From Dyella sp. AtDHG13 (lineage in GTDB: Bacteria > Pseudomonadota > Gammaproteobacteria > Xanthomonadales > Rhodanobacteraceae): a DNA stretch of 64,000 nucleotides. Below are positions 35,151 through 46,900 of this stretch, piece by piece (position 1 is the first letter of the stretch; each line of letters begins with the position of its first letter). Position numbers and translations under genes: made by a program. Under the pieces are notes generated by a model, which did no database searches, was not told the origin of the DNA, and was given only the letters and a program-made list of their open reading frames with translations. The stretch lies in the NCBI RefSeq assembly GCF_003201105.1, contig NZ_QICJ01000006.1, forward strand, positions 1 to 64,000, in the 5' to 3' direction.

Positions 35151-36015
35151 ACTTGCTGTGCAGCGTGTCGTTGGGCATGAACTGCCAGGTGCGCGTGATG
35201 TTCAACTCGTCGATCCGCTCCTTGTCGGGCGGCAGGGCGGGGAACGGTGCGGCAAGGCGCACGATGCGCTGCGCGGCGGCGTCCAGCAGCGGCTGGCCCG
35301 AGCTTTGCACCACTTCGATGCCTTTCACGGAGCCGTCGCGGTTGAGCGTCACCGTCATCAGCACGTCGCCGTGCAGGCCGCGGCGGCGGGCCTCGTTGGG
35401 GTAGTTGAGGTTGCCCACGCGTTCCACCCGGTCCACCCAGCCGCGCATGTACGCGGCGTAGACGTATTCCTTGGTGTTGGACGAGATGAATTTCTTCCTC
35501 GGGCGCTTGGCGTACTGCTCGCTGCGGTCACGCACCTCGGCGGCCAGCTGGGCCATTTCCTGCTGGCGCTTCACCTCGTCGGGCGAGGGGGGAAGATCCT
35601 GCGGCGTCTGCTCCAGCTTCGCGCTGTCGGTGCTGACGCTGTAATGGCTGTTGCCGGTGGTGGTGAGCAGCTTGTCGTCGGTGGCTTCCTGCGGGCGCGG
35701 CGCGCTGGCCTGCACGGGCTGCGGCGCCACGCCATTCGATGGGCGGGGCAACGCGCCCGATACCGGCTGGGAGGGCCGGGCGGCCTTGTCGCTTTCGCCG
35801 CCGCCGCTGTTGTTGGCCTGGGCGAGGAAGTCCGCCTTGTCCGGCGCCTCGCGGTTGGCCACGTCCACCAGGGTCACGTCCAGCGTGGGCAGGCTGGGCT
35901 TGGCTTTCACGTAGGTGAAGGTAATGCCGAGGATCACCACGCCATGCAGCAGCAGCGAGAAAAGCATGGTGGCGCCGAACATGTCGGCGCTGGTGCGGAC
36001 AGCAGGTTGGCTCAC
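35149..36015 (-). CDS. TonB-family energy transducer next to gshB
   Basis: 288 residues. One N-terminal helix (about 13-33), a Pro/Ala/Ser-rich periplasmic linker, and a C-terminal TonB domain (about 190-285: LNYPNEARRRGLHGDVLMTVTLNRDGSV, ending FMPNDTLHSK). Its position between yqgE and gshB is that of tonB3 in P. aeruginosa, which is required for twitching motility there; that role is an inference here. No exbB/exbD is adjacent. Its start overlaps the gshB stop (ATGA). Confidence 0.9.
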   Translation of the reverse strand: MSQPAVRTSADMFGATMLFSLLLHGVVILGITFTYVKAKPSLPTLDVTLVDVANREAPDKADFLAQANNSGGGESDKAARPSQPVSGALPRPSNGVAPQPVQASAPRPQEATDDKLLTTTGNSHYSVSTDSAKLEQTPQDLPPSPDEVKRQQEMAQLAAEVRDRSEQYAKRPRKKFISSNTKEYVYAAYMRGWVDRVERVGNLNYPNEARRRGLHGDVLMTVTLNRDGSVKGIEVVQSSGQPLLDAAAQRIVRLAAPFPALPPDKERIDELNITRTWQFMPNDTLHSK

Positions 36016-36992
36016 GCAGCGCGGGTTCCGGTGGTTCGTTTCTGCTCGACGACGTCGAAGAGCTGACCGGCAATATTAAGCCCGAATTGGGCATCCAGTT
36101 CGCGCACACACGTCGGCGATGTGACGTTGATCTCGGTGAGGTAGTCGCCGATCACGTCCAGGCCCACGAACAGCAGCCCCCGCCGTCGCAGCTCCGGCGC
36201 CACCTGCGAGACGATCCAGCGGTCGCGCTCGCTGAGCGGCACGCCCACGCCGCGGCCGCCGGCCGCCAGATTGCCGCGGAAGTCGCTGCCCTGCGGGATG
36301 CGGGCCAGCGCGTAGGGCACCGGTTCGCCGTCCACCACCAGGATGCGCTTGTCGCCGGCGGTGATCTCCGGGATGAACTTCTGCGCCATGGTGAACTGCC
36401 TGTGCTCGCCCTTGGGGCCGGCCGCGATCAGGGTTTCCAGCATGGAATTGAGGTTGCTGTCCCCGGCCTTCACCCGGAAGATGCCGCGCCCGCCCATGCC
36501 GTCCAGCGGCTTGAGCACCACCTCGCCATGGGTCGCCACGAAGGCGCGCAGCTCCGCCGCGTCGCGACTCACCAGGGTCGGCGCCATGCATTGCGGGAAG
36601 TGCATGGCGAACAGTTTTTCGTTGCAGTCGCGCAGGGCCTGGGGCCGGTTCACCACGGCCACCCCGGCGCGCTCGGCCAGCTCGGCCACCATGGTGTCGT
36701 AGATGAACTGCGGGTCCACCGGCGGGTCCTTGCGCATCAGCAGCACGTCCATGCCGCGCAGGTCGCGCCACTCGGGCTCGCCCAGGATGTACCAGCCGGC
36801 CGGATCGTCCCGCACGGAGAGCGGCGCCAGGCGGGCCCAGGGCTCGCCGTTGCGGGCGGCCAGGTCGCCCTGTTCCAGGTAGAACAGCTCGTGGCCGCGG
36901 CGCTGGGCTTCCAGCAGCATGGCGAAGGTGGTGTCCTTGGCGATCTTGATCGAGCCGATCGGGTCCATCAGTACGGCGACCTTGAGGGCCAT
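36012..36992 (-). CDS. gshB: Glutathione synthetase
   Basis: 326 residues from ATG 36992 (KVAVLMDPIGSIKIAKDTTFAM). ATP-grasp motifs include LMRKDPPVDPQF, KPLDGMGGRGIFR, ILVVDGEPVPYALARIP and the C-terminal INVTSPTCVRELD. It joins gamma-glutamylcysteine to glycine. GGAG lies eight bases before the chosen start; ATG 36998 is too close to that site. First gene of the minus-strand run gshB-tonB-yqgE-ruvX-pyrB. Confidence 0.96.
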   Translation of the reverse strand: MALKVAVLMDPIGSIKIAKDTTFAMLLEAQRRGHELFYLEQGDLAARNGEPWARLAPLSVRDDPAGWYILGEPEWRDLRGMDVLLMRKDPPVDPQFIYDTMVAELAERAGVAVVNRPQALRDCNEKLFAMHFPQCMAPTLVSRDAAELRAFVATHGEVVLKPLDGMGGRGIFRVKAGDSNLNSMLETLIAAGPKGEHRQFTMAQKFIPEITAGDKRILVVDGEPVPYALARIPQGSDFRGNLAAGGRGVGVPLSERDRWIVSQVAPELRRRGLLFVGLDVIGDYLTEINVTSPTCVRELDAQFGLNIAGQLFDVVEQKRTTGTRAA

Positions 36993-37243
36993 CGTCATTC
37001 TCCGGTAGCAGTGCATGTTCACTATCCGCGGCCGGCATCGGCCGGGCGGCGGCAGGGCAGTGTATGTCGTCCGAAGGCGGGAGATTGCGTTGATCAGTCC
37101 ATCGATCAAGAGGTTTCCCGAAGGTGCCGGATCGCCGGGATTGTCTCCGCAGGGAAACGTTGCCGATCAGCCCCAGCATCGGCCGCCCAGGGAGCCGGAC
37201 CGTTCGATTCAATGACGTAGAGCGCTTTACCTAAGATTTCAGC

Positions 37244-37272
37244 TTGACGTCACGCCGGGCAGGCGGTAAACA
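37244..37272 (+). promoter_or_regulatory. Probable sigma-70 promoter of the pil-chp operon
   Basis: TTGACG and TAAACA are separated by exactly 17 bases, giving a start near 37279 and a leader of about 135 bases before pilG. It lies in the 422-base divergent region (36993-37414) shared with gshB. The rest of that region shows no gene, no CRP site and no sigma-54 element. Confidence 0.5.
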
Positions 37273-37414
37273 GCAACGCACGAGTGCCTGCCGGCTGAAC
37301 GATCGCCGTACGTCGTCTCGACGCACGGTTTTGTATCTTCATTTGGGACCGCTAGCCCAGTGGTTGGCGGTCGCATGGTTTACCTGAGCCAGGGGCGGGT
37401 CGCAGGGGGGTGTT

Positions 37415-37816
37415 GTGAACTTGAACATAAGTGGAAATGGCCTGGCCGGCCTCAAGGTCATGGTTATCGACGACTCGAAAACCATCCGTCGTACCGCCGA
37501 AACCTTGCTGAAGAAAGAAGGTTGCGACGTGCTCACGGCGGTGGACGGATTCGAGGCGCTCGCCAAAATCTCCGACCAGAAGCCAGCGATCATCTTCGTC
37601 GACATCATGATGCCGCGCCTCGACGGCTATCAGACGTGCGCGCTGATCAAGAACAATCCGCAGTTCCGCGGCACGCCCGTGATCATGCTCAGCTCCAAGG
37701 ACGGCCTGTTCGACAAGGCGCGCGGGCGCATCGTGGGCGCGGAACAATATTTGACCAAGCCGTTCACGCGCGATGAGCTGCTTGGTGCCATCCATCGACA
37801 TGTCGTTACGGTTTAA
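37415..37816 (+). CDS. pilG: Single-domain response regulator PilG
   Basis: 133 residues, receiver only: acidic pair D19-D20, phospho-acceptor D63 in FVDIMMPRLDG, and the conserved Lys in YLTKPF. GTG start after a G-rich ribosome site. PilG is phosphorylated by the ChpA kinase and promotes pilus extension. It opens the operon pilG-pilH-pilI-pilJ-chpA-chpB-chpC. Confidence 0.97.
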   Translation: MNLNISGNGLAGLKVMVIDDSKTIRRTAETLLKKEGCDVLTAVDGFEALAKISDQKPAIIFVDIMMPRLDGYQTCALIKNNPQFRGTPVIMLSSKDGLFDKARGRIVGAEQYLTKPFTRDELLGAIHRHVVTV

Positions 37817-37847
37817 ATCCGACGACTACAGGATCTGAGGGGGGCCT

Positions 37848-38219
37848 GTGGCCAATATTCTCATCATCGACGACTCGCCGACGGACGTGCGCGTGTTCAC
37901 CACGCTGCTCGAGCGCGCGGGTTATCAAGTGGACTCCATCGGCAATGCCGAAGAGGGCATCGAACGCGTGCGCGCGAAGAAGCCCGACCTGGTCATCATG
38001 GACGTCATCATGCCCGGCATGAATGGCTTCCAGGCCACGCGCACGCTCACGCGCGACCCGGTGACCTCCGGCATTCCGATCGTCATGATCACCACCAAGT
38101 CGATGGAGACGGACCGCGTGTGGGGCCTGCGCCAGGGTGCGCGCGCCTTCATCACCAAGCCGGTCAACGAAAAAGACTTGCTGGCCTGCATCAACGACCT
38201 GCTGCCCAACGCGGCATGA
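37848..38219 (+). CDS. pilH: Single-domain response regulator PilH
   Basis: 123 residues: acidic pair D8-D9, phospho-acceptor D52 in IMDVIMPGMNG, and FITKPV at the Lys site. GTG start with GAGGGGGG before it, 31 bases after pilG. PilH acts with ChpA, linked to pilus retraction or as a phosphate sink, in the twitching chemosensory pathway. Confidence 0.96.
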   Translation: MANILIIDDSPTDVRVFTTLLERAGYQVDSIGNAEEGIERVRAKKPDLVIMDVIMPGMNGFQATRTLTRDPVTSGIPIVMITTKSMETDRVWGLRQGARAFITKPVNEKDLLACINDLLPNAA

Positions 38220-38226
38220 GGCGAGC

Positions 38227-38766
38227 ATGAGCCAGACCGTCTCGCTCTCGCCGTTTGAAATCCTGGCCCGTTACGAACGTCTTTCGCTCGCGCATGCCTC
38301 CGGCACGCCGGAAAAGCTCGAAGCGCCCGGCCTCTGGCGAGGCATCGGCTATCGCGCCGGCAGCCGCCTGTTCGTCAGCGGCATCGACGAGATCAGCGAA
38401 CTGCTGGCGGTTCCCGCGCTGACGCCGGTGCCCGGTACGCAGCCGTGGCTGCTCGGCGTGGCGAACGTGCGCGGCAACCTGGTGCCGGTCATCGACCTGG
38501 CGCGTTTCCTGTTTGGCGAGCGCACGCAGTCCACCGAACGCACCCGACTGCTCGTGGTGCGCCAGGGTGCCGGCAGCGTGGCGCTGATGGTGGATGAAGT
38601 GTTCGGGCAGCGAACGGTGGACGCCGAACAGCGCCGCCAGGCCGAACAGGAAGAAGATCCGCGTTTGACGCGTTTCGTGGACGATCGCGTAGGCGAACCA
38701 CGGCTGGCTGTGTTCAGTATGGGCAAGCTGGTCCGTGCGCCGGACTTCCGTCAGGCCGCGGCCTGA
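38227..38766 (+). CDS. pilI: CheW-like adaptor PilI
   Basis: 179 residues with one CheW domain (about 35-170: GYRAGSRLFVSGIDEISELL, PWLLGVANVRGNLVPVIDLARFL). It couples the PilJ receptor to ChpA. It begins 7 bases after pilH. A 115-base gap to pilJ follows, holding a GC-rich hairpin (CGCCTCCGCCG against CGGCGAGGCG near 38832-38860) that might attenuate or stabilise the message. Confidence 0.95.
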   Translation: MSQTVSLSPFEILARYERLSLAHASGTPEKLEAPGLWRGIGYRAGSRLFVSGIDEISELLAVPALTPVPGTQPWLLGVANVRGNLVPVIDLARFLFGERTQSTERTRLLVVRQGAGSVALMVDEVFGQRTVDAEQRRQAEQEEDPRLTRFVDDRVGEPRLAVFSMGKLVRAPDFRQAAA

Positions 38767-38881
38767 CGCAACGGTTGAACGATAAGTAGGACCGGCGCTG
38801 CTCCAAGGCCGGAATCAGGGCGATGATCCGACGCCTCCGCCGGCAAGGGCGGCGAGGCGTAGAAGGGCGAGGTGAACTTGC

Positions 38882-40912
38882 ATGAGCACTACAGGGGGCA
38901 TGGGCAAGGAGCGGGGCTATACAGGCCTCATCATTGCGCTGGTCATTGCGTTCGGTTTCACGGGTGTCGACTTCGCCATGCTGACCTTGCGAGGCCGCGA
39001 GGACGCGCAGGCGACGGGGCTGACCACCCAGATCCAGGTGTTGTCGCAGCAGACGGCCAAGCTGGCGCTGGAAGCGGCGGACGGTAACGTCGACTCCTTC
39101 AAGGAGCTCGAGACCAACCGCAACACCATCGACTCGGCCATCCAGCGCCTCAACAAGGGCGATGCGAAGGGCGGCATGAAGCCCTACGCCGACAACAACG
39201 CCACCCCGGCCGGCCGTGCCGTGAGCGCGCTCAGCAACGCCTGGGGCCAGCTCGACGCGGACATCGGCAAGATCCTCTCCAACAAGGCACTGGTGGTGGA
39301 TTCGGCGCAGCGCGCCGGCACCCTGGGCCGCGAGTTGCCGTTGCTGAATTCCAGCATGGAGCAGGTGGTGAACATCCTGCAGCAGCGCGGCGGCAGCGCG
39401 GAGCAGACCTACACCTCCGCCCGCCAGATGGTGCTGGCTGACCGAATGATCCGCCGCGTGCAGGAAGTGCTGCAGGGCGGCGACGCCTCGCAGCCGGCCG
39501 CCGACGGCCTGGCCCGCGACGGCCAGCTCTACGGTTCAGTGCTCAAGGGCCTGCTCGAAGGCAACACCGAAGTGGGCGTGCGCGCCATGGGCGATGCCAA
39601 CGCGCGCAAGATCCTCACCGACATGCAGACTCAGTGGGACAACCTGCAGGATCCGGTGGGCAAGCTGGTCAGCGCGGCGGGCAACCTCAGCGACGTGAAG
39701 CGCGCCGGCAACCAGGCCTCGCTCGACTCGCAGAACGTGCTGCTGCGCGCGAACGAACTGGCCGACCAGGTCAGCAAGCTGCCGACCCGCCGCCTGTTCC
39801 CCAACCTGTGGTGGGGCGTGCTCGGCGCGATCGGCGCGGCCGCGTTCCTCGCCGTCCTCGTGGTGCAGCTGATCGCCGACCAGCGCCGCCGCTTCCAGGA
39901 GTCGACCGAACTCAACCAGCGCAACCAGGAGGCCATCATGCGCCTGCTGGACGAAATGGGTTCGCTCGCCGAAGGTGACCTGACCGTCAAGACCACCGTG
40001 ACCGAAGACATCACGGGCGCCATCGCCGACTCGGTGAACTACGCCATCGACGAGTTGCGCACCCTGGTGACGACGATCAACGAGACGTCCGAGCAGGTGT
40101 CGTCCTCTGCCCAGGAAACGCAGACCACCGCGCGCCACCTGGCCGAGTCCGCGCAGAACCAGGCGCAACGCATCAGCACGGCGACCACCGCGATCAACCA
40201 GATCGCCAGCCTGATGGATACGGTGTCCAAGGACTCGGCCGAGTCCGCCGACGTGGCCGAGCGCTCGGTGCAGATCGCATCGCGCGGCGCCGAAGTGGTG
40301 CGCGAGACCATCTCGGGCATGGACTCCATCCGCGACCAGATCCAGGAAACCTCCAAGCGCATCAAGCGACTGGGCGAATCCTCGCAGGAGATCGGCTCCA
40401 TCGTGGAACTGATCAACGACATTGCCGAGCAGACCAACATCCTCGCCTTGAACGCAGCCATCCAGGCGGCGTCGGCGGGTGAGGCGGGCCGCGGCTTCGC
40501 GGTCGTGGCGGACGAAGTGCAGCGCCTCGCGGAACGCTCCGCGAGCGCGACGAAGCGAATCGAGACGCTGGTACAGACCATTCAGTCCGATACCAACGAA
40601 GCGGTGAACTCGATGGAGCAGACCACCGCGGAAGTGGTGGCCGGTGCACGCCTCGCGGAAGACGCGGGCAGCGCGCTGGGCGACATCGAGCGCGTGTCGC
40701 ACGACTTGTCGGCGCTGATTCAGAACATCTCGACCCAGGCGCGCCAGCAGTCCACCGCGGCCACCGATATTTCGGTGTCGATGAATGCGATCCAGGAAAT
40801 CACCTCGCAGACCTCGCAGGGCGCGAGCCAGACGGCCGACTCCATCGGTTACCTGGCCCAGCTCGCAAGCGACCTGCGCCGTTCGGTGGCGCACTTCAAG
40901 CTGCCGGGTTGA
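38882..40912 (+). CDS. pilJ: Methyl-accepting chemoreceptor PilJ
   Basis: 676 residues. Helix 1 is near residues 15-35, then a long helical periplasmic domain, helix 2 near 310-330 ([23 protein letters not shown]), HAMP, and a cytoplasmic signalling coiled coil with the hairpin tip [21 protein letters not shown]. It is the receptor of the Pil-Chp system, proposed to sense pilus contact. GGTGAACTTGC precedes ATG. Confidence 0.97.
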   Translation: MSTTGGMGKERGYTGLIIALVIAFGFTGVDFAMLTLRGREDAQATGLTTQIQVLSQQTAKLALEAADGNVDSFKELETNRNTIDSAIQRLNKGDAKGGMKPYADNNATPAGRAVSALSNAWGQLDADIGKILSNKALVVDSAQRAGTLGRELPLLNSSMEQVVNILQQRGGSAEQTYTSARQMVLADRMIRRVQEVLQGGDASQPAADGLARDGQLYGSVLKGLLEGNTEVGVRAMGDANARKILTDMQTQWDNLQDPVGKLVSAAGNLSDVKRAGNQASLDSQNVLLRANELADQVSKLPTRRLFPNLWWGVLGAIGAAAFLAVLVVQLIADQRRRFQESTELNQRNQEAIMRLLDEMGSLAEGDLTVKTTVTEDITGAIADSVNYAIDELRTLVTTINETSEQVSSSAQETQTTARHLAESAQNQAQRISTATTAINQIASLMDTVSKDSAESADVAERSVQIASRGAEVVRETISGMDSIRDQIQETSKRIKRLGESSQEIGSIVELINDIAEQTNILALNAAIQAASAGEAGRGFAVVADEVQRLAERSASATKRIETLVQTIQSDTNEAVNSMEQTTAEVVAGARLAEDAGSALGDIERVSHDLSALIQNISTQARQQSTAATDISVSMNAIQEITSQTSQGASQTADSIGYLAQLASDLRRSVAHFKLPG

Positions 40913-40998
40913 GTGAGTAGTTGGCTGATAACGATTTTCACGGGGGGCAACCTCGCCGGTTGCGTGACAAACCGTTACGTGGCTGCTGAGAGGGGCGC

Positions 40999-43900
40999 AT
41001 GAGACTTCAAGACCACATCGATTTCACCACCCTGCAGTGGGTCAAGCCCGAGCTCGACGAGACGCTCGCCCTGGCCCGCGAGGCGTTGGAGTCCTACGTC
41101 GACAACCCGGGCGACCGGGCGGCGATGCGTTCCTGCGCGGACAGCCTGCACCAGGTGCACGGCACCCTGCGCATGGTCGAGCTGTACGGTGCGGCCATGG
41201 TCACGGAGGAGATGGAAACACTCGCCATCTCCCTGCTCGAAGACCACGTCGCCAACCGCGAGGAAGCCTATGCCGCGCTGATGCGCGGCCTGATGCAGCT
41301 GCCCGATTACCTCGAACGCCTCTCCGGCGGCCATCGCGACGTGCCCGTCGTGCTGCTGCCGCTGCTCAACGACCTGCGTTCCAGCCGTGGTCAGCAGGCG
41401 CTGCACGAATCGGCGCTGTTCACGCCCAACCTTGAAGTGGCCCTGCCGGCGCAGGCGCCGGCGCCGCTGCAGGAAGTCAACGGCGAGCGCCAGCGCAGCG
41501 AAGTCACCACGCTGCGCCTGCGCTTCCAGCAGCAGTTGCTGTCGTGGTTCCGTGGTCAGGGCGGCGACCAGCAGCTCGCGGGCATGATCCAGACGCTGGA
41601 CGCCATCACGGCGCGCTGCCACACCGTCCCGGGCCGCCGCCTGTGGTGGATCGCGGCCGGCGTGCTGGAAGGCGTGCAGCAAGGCGCGCTCAAGAGCCAG
41701 ACCGGCGAAGTGCGCCAGCTGATCGGCAAGGTGGATCGCAGCATCCGCCAGCTGGTCGAACATGGCGAGGCCAGCCTGCGTGGCGGCGATGCCGACGAAC
41801 TCGCACGCAAGCTGCTTTACGTCGTGGGCCAGGTCCGCCAGGGCAGCCCGCGCATGGAGCAGCTGCGCCAGACCTATGCGCTCGACGCGCTGCTGCCCGA
41901 GCAGAGCGAAGTCGAACACGCCCGCGGTTCCATGGCCGGCCACAACCGCGCCCTGCTCGATTCCGTGGCGAAGGCGCTGAAGGACGACCTGCTGCGCGTG
42001 AAGGAGTCGCTCGACCTGTTCCTCAGGCAGACCGACGCCGACCCCGCGCAGCTGGCCAGCCAGACCGAGATCCTCGAACGCGTCGGCGACACGCTGGGCA
42101 TGCTGGCCCTGGGCGTGCCGCGCCGCGTGGTGAACGAGCAGCGCCGCGTGCTCGACGAAATCGTCAGCCGCGTGCGCGCGCCGGACGAAGAGCTGCTGCT
42201 CGATGTCGCCGGCGCCCTGCTGTACGTGGAAGCGTCGCTGGACGACCACATCGAAAGCCTGGGCGCCGACGGCGAGCCGGCCAGCGAAACGCCGACCAGC
42301 ATGCTGCCGCGCAGCGAGGCGCGCCACATCCTGGCCACGCTGATGCACGAGGCCACCGCCAACACCGGCAAGGTGAAGGACGCCATCGTCGCGTATGTCG
42401 AATCCGGCTGGCAGTCGCAGCAGCTCGCCGAGGTCGGCGCGCTGATGGACGAAGTCTCCGGCGCGCTGCGCATGCTGTCCGCGCCGCGCCCGGCCGAATT
42501 GGCCGAGGGCATCGGCCGCTTCGTCGGCAACGAACTTTTGACCGACCGCCGCGTGCCCAGCACCGCGCAGATGGATCATCTCGCCGACGCGCTGGCCGCG
42601 CTGGAGTATTACCTCGAAGCCGCGCGCGAACACCGCGGCGGGCTCGAGCACATCCTGGACGTGGCCGAGCACAGCCTCAGCAGCCTGGGCTACTGGCCGC
42701 CGCCGGCTGCGCGCGGTCCGTCCGAGGACGAACTGGATGCCACGCCGCCGGAACACGTGGCGCGCGCCGCCGATGCTGCGCTCGCCGCCGCGCTGGCGAA
42801 CCAGCCGGATCTCTCCGAGAGCGTCAGCGTGGCGCATGGCGAGGACCTGACCGGCCTGATCGTCGGCCGTAGCGACACGCCGCAGCCCGAGCCGCAGGAG
42901 ATCACCGGCCTGCGCCTGGCCGATACAGTGCACATCACGCCGCAGGAGCCGGTGCAGGGCGCCGACGAAGGCGACTGGATCGAGATCGAGGAAGAAGTGG
43001 TCGAGGAAGTGCCGGTGTCCGGCGCGGCCGCCGTCGACGCGGGCTTCCAGACCAGTACCGCCGGCATCGACGACGACATCCGCGACATCTTCCTGGAGGA
43101 AATGCAGGAAGAGATCGACAGCCTGCACGCCAGCCGCAAGACCTGGCTGGCCGATGCGCAGCAGCTCGACGCGCTCACGCCGATCCGCCGCTCCTTCCAC
43201 ACGCTCAAGGGTTCGGGGCGCCTGGTCGGCGCCACCTTGCTGGGCGAGTTCGCGTGGAAAGTGGAGAACATGCTCAACCGCGTGCTGGACCACTCGGTCC
43301 CGCCGAACGAAGGCGTGCAGGAAGTCGTTTCCGCCGCCATCGACGCGTTGCCGCCGTTGCGCGCCGCCCTGATGGGCGAAGGCGCGGTGACCGTGCCGGT
43401 GACGGCCATCATGGAGATCGCCGAGCGCCTGGCCTCGGGACAGGTGGACGCGCGCCTGGCCGACGTGCCCGCCACGGGCGCCACCGAAACCGTGCGCCGC
43501 ATCGTCCGTCGCCGCGTGCCGCGCGTGAGCGTGGCCGCCGAAGCGATTCCCGCCGCCACGCTGGCCGAGATCGAAACGACGCCCGCCGAGGCCGAGGCGC
43601 CGACGCCTGCGCACGACGTCATCGACGCGCCGGTGATGCCGCCGATCGACCCGGTGCTGCTGGAAATCCTGCGCAGCGAAGTGGCGCAGTACCTGGCCAC
43701 CATCCGTACCGCGATCAACCGCGTCGACGGCGAGCTGCGCGTGGAAGACAGCCTGCTGCGCGCCGTGCACACGCTGCATGGCGCCATCGCCATGGTCGAC
43801 ATCCCGCTGCTGACGCAGCTGCTGTCGCCGCTGGAAAGCCTGCTCAAGCGCCTGCGCGCGGCCGGCCAGCCGCTGTCGCCGGAAGGCGTGCTGCTGCTCA

Positions 43901-46900
43901 GCCAGAGCGCCGACGCCGTCGACCACGTGATGAACCAGTTCGACGCGCCGTCGCCGCAGCTGCCGGACCTGGACAGCCTGATCCATCGCCTGACCGAACT
44001 GCGCGACAGCCAGCCCGAGCCGAAGGTCGCGCACGTGCTGTTCGAAACGCCGGTCGACACGCCGGACGAGGCACCGCTGCACGCCGCAGCACCGACCCAC
44101 GAGGAATCGCTCGCCGCGTCGCTGGACGAGGCGCTGTCGGATGCCTCGCTGCCGGTCGAGCACATCGAACTGGCGGCGCCCGCCGCGCCCGAGGCCGCCG
44201 GTGGCGACTACGCCGACGAACTGCTTGCCGCGCTGGGCGAATACGACCTGGACGCGCACCTGCCTGCCGCCGACCAGCTGCCGCACGCGACGCAGCCGGA
44301 ACACGTGGCGAGCGGCGCGGAGGACGACGAACTCGCCAAGGCCTACGCCGATCTGATCGGAGAGGCCGAGACGCTGGAAATCGGTCCGGTCGCGCACGAG
44401 GCCGAAGTGCCCGTCGAGCACGCCGGCACGCCGGAGGCAGAAGTCGAGGACGTGGCGATCGCGCCGGAAGCCGACGCGATCGCGCATCACTTCATCGAAG
44501 AAACCGAGATGCCCGACGTCGCCGAAGCGACCGACGGCGAGCACGCGGCATCGATCGAAGCGCTGCCTCCGATCGACGAGTTGCCGATCGAGGAGATCGA
44601 GCTCGAAGCGCCGACCGTCCACGTGTCGGACGAAGCGATCGAGACGGAAGCGCCCGTGGTCCAAGTGCCCGTCGAAGAGGCGGAGCCGGAGACGCAGGAA
44701 GTCTACGCGCTGGCCGAGGAAGTCGCGCCGGAAGCGCCGTTGCACGCCGAGTCGCCGGAACTGGCCGAAACGGCGGCGCATGTCGATGCGCACGACGAAG
44801 CCGCCTTGCTGCCGCATCAGATCGACCCGGACCTGCTCGAGATCTTCATCGAGGAAGCCCGCGAAATTCTCGACCATTCCGACAGCGTGCTCGCCCAGTG
44901 GCGCGCCGAGCCGGCGGCCGTCGAGCATCTGGCGGAAATCCAGCGCGACCTGCACACCCTCAAGGGTGGCGCGCGCATTGCCGGCATGGTGCCGGTGGGC
45001 GACCTCACGCACGCCATCGAAACCGCGCTGGAAAAACCGCTGCACGCGGAGTCGGCGCACATCGGCGAACTGATCGCCGCGCTGGAAGTGGGCTTCGACA
45101 AGCTGCACGGCCTGGTGCAGCTCGTGTCGCAAGGCAAGCCCGTGCCCTATCCGCAGGCCATCATCGACCGTTTCCTGGCGATGGCGGGCGAGGAATCCGC
45201 CACGGAAACCGCTGCCGCTGCGCCACTCGCGCAGGAGCCGGCCAACGTCGTGCCGTTCCCGGCCCGCACGGCGCCGCTGCCGGAGCTGTTGCCGGAAGAG
45301 CGCGGCGACGAGGTGCAGTCCACGCCGCAGGAGCAGATCCGCGTTCGCGCCGAATTGCTCGACTCGCTGGTGAACCACGCGGGCGAGGTGGCGATCTACC
45401 GTTCGCGCCTGGAACAGCAGGTGGCCGGCTACCGCTTCAACCTGGTCGAACTCGACCAGACCGTGCAGCGTCTGCGCGGCCAGTTGCGCATGATGGAAAT
45501 CGAAACGGAAGCGCAGATCATCGCGCGCTTCCAGCGCGAGCATCGCGAAGCCGGCATCTCGGTGTTCGATCCGCTCGAGCTCGACCGCTTCTCGCAGCTG
45601 CAGCAGTACTCGCGTGCGCTGGCCGAGTCGGTGTCCGACCTTGTGTCCATCCAGGGCATGCTGGACGAACTGACGCGCCAGGCGGAAACCCTGCTGATCC
45701 AGCAGTCGCGCGTGAGTTCGGAGCTGCAGGAAGGCCTGCTGCGCACGCGCATGCTGCCGTTCGACACCATGGTGCCGAACCTGCGCCGCACACTGCGCCA
45801 GGCCGCGCAGGAAGAAGGCAAGGGCGCCCAGCTGTACGTGGAAGGCGCCCACGGCGAAATGGACCGCAACCTGCTCGACCGCATCAAGGCGCCGTTCGAG
45901 CACATGCTGCGCAACGCGGTGGCCCACGGCATCGAATCGCCGGCCGAGCGCCGCAAGGCGGGCAAGCCGGAAGAGGGCGCCGTGCGCATCCGCGTGGCGC
46001 GCGAAGCCACCGAAGTGGTGGTGCGTGTGACGGATGACGGCCGCGGCCTGGATCGCGACGCCATCCGCAAGCGCGGCGTGGAACGCGGGCTGGTCCGCGC
46101 CGACGCGCGCCTGAGCGACGACCAGGTGCTCGCCCTCATCACGCAGCCGGGCTTCTCCACCGCCAGCACCGTGACCCAGCTCGCCGGCCGCGGCGTGGGC
46201 ATGGACGTGGTGGCCAACGAAATCAAGCAGCTCGGCGGTGCGCTGTCGATCGAATCGAAGGAAGGCCAGGGCACCACGTTCGTGTTGCGCCTGCCGTTCA
46301 CGCTCGCGGTCACGCAGGCGATCCTGGTGCGCATCGGCGAGTCGACCTTCGCCATCCCGATGACCTCGGTGCAGGGCGTGGCGCGCATCACGCCGGCGGA
46401 GCTGGCCGAGCGCATGGCCGACCCCGAGCCGACCTTCCCGTATGGCGGCGAGAGCTACGACATCCACGAGCTGTCCAGCCTGCTGGGCATCTCGGCCAGC
46501 CATGCGGGCGACGAAGAACAGATTCCGCTGCTGCTGACGCGCTCGGGCGACCTGCGCGCCGCCATTCGCATCGACGCCGTGATCGGCTCGCGCGAAATCG
46601 TGGTGAAGTCGGTCGGCCCGCAGATCAGCTCGGTGCCGGGCATCCTCGGCGCGACCATCATGGGCGACGGCTCGGTGCTGATCATTCTTGATCTGGCCCC
46701 GCTGGTGCGCCATGGCATCGCCCGCCGCCAGGCGCGCCTGGAGGAAGGCCTCAGCGCGGTCGCGACGCCGGTGGTGGAAGAGCCGCGCGTGCGTCCGCTG
46801 GTGATGGTGGTCGACGACTCCATCACCATGCGCAAGGTCACCGGCCGCGTGCTGGAACGCCACGAGTACGAAGTGGCCACCGCGAAGGACGGCGTGGACG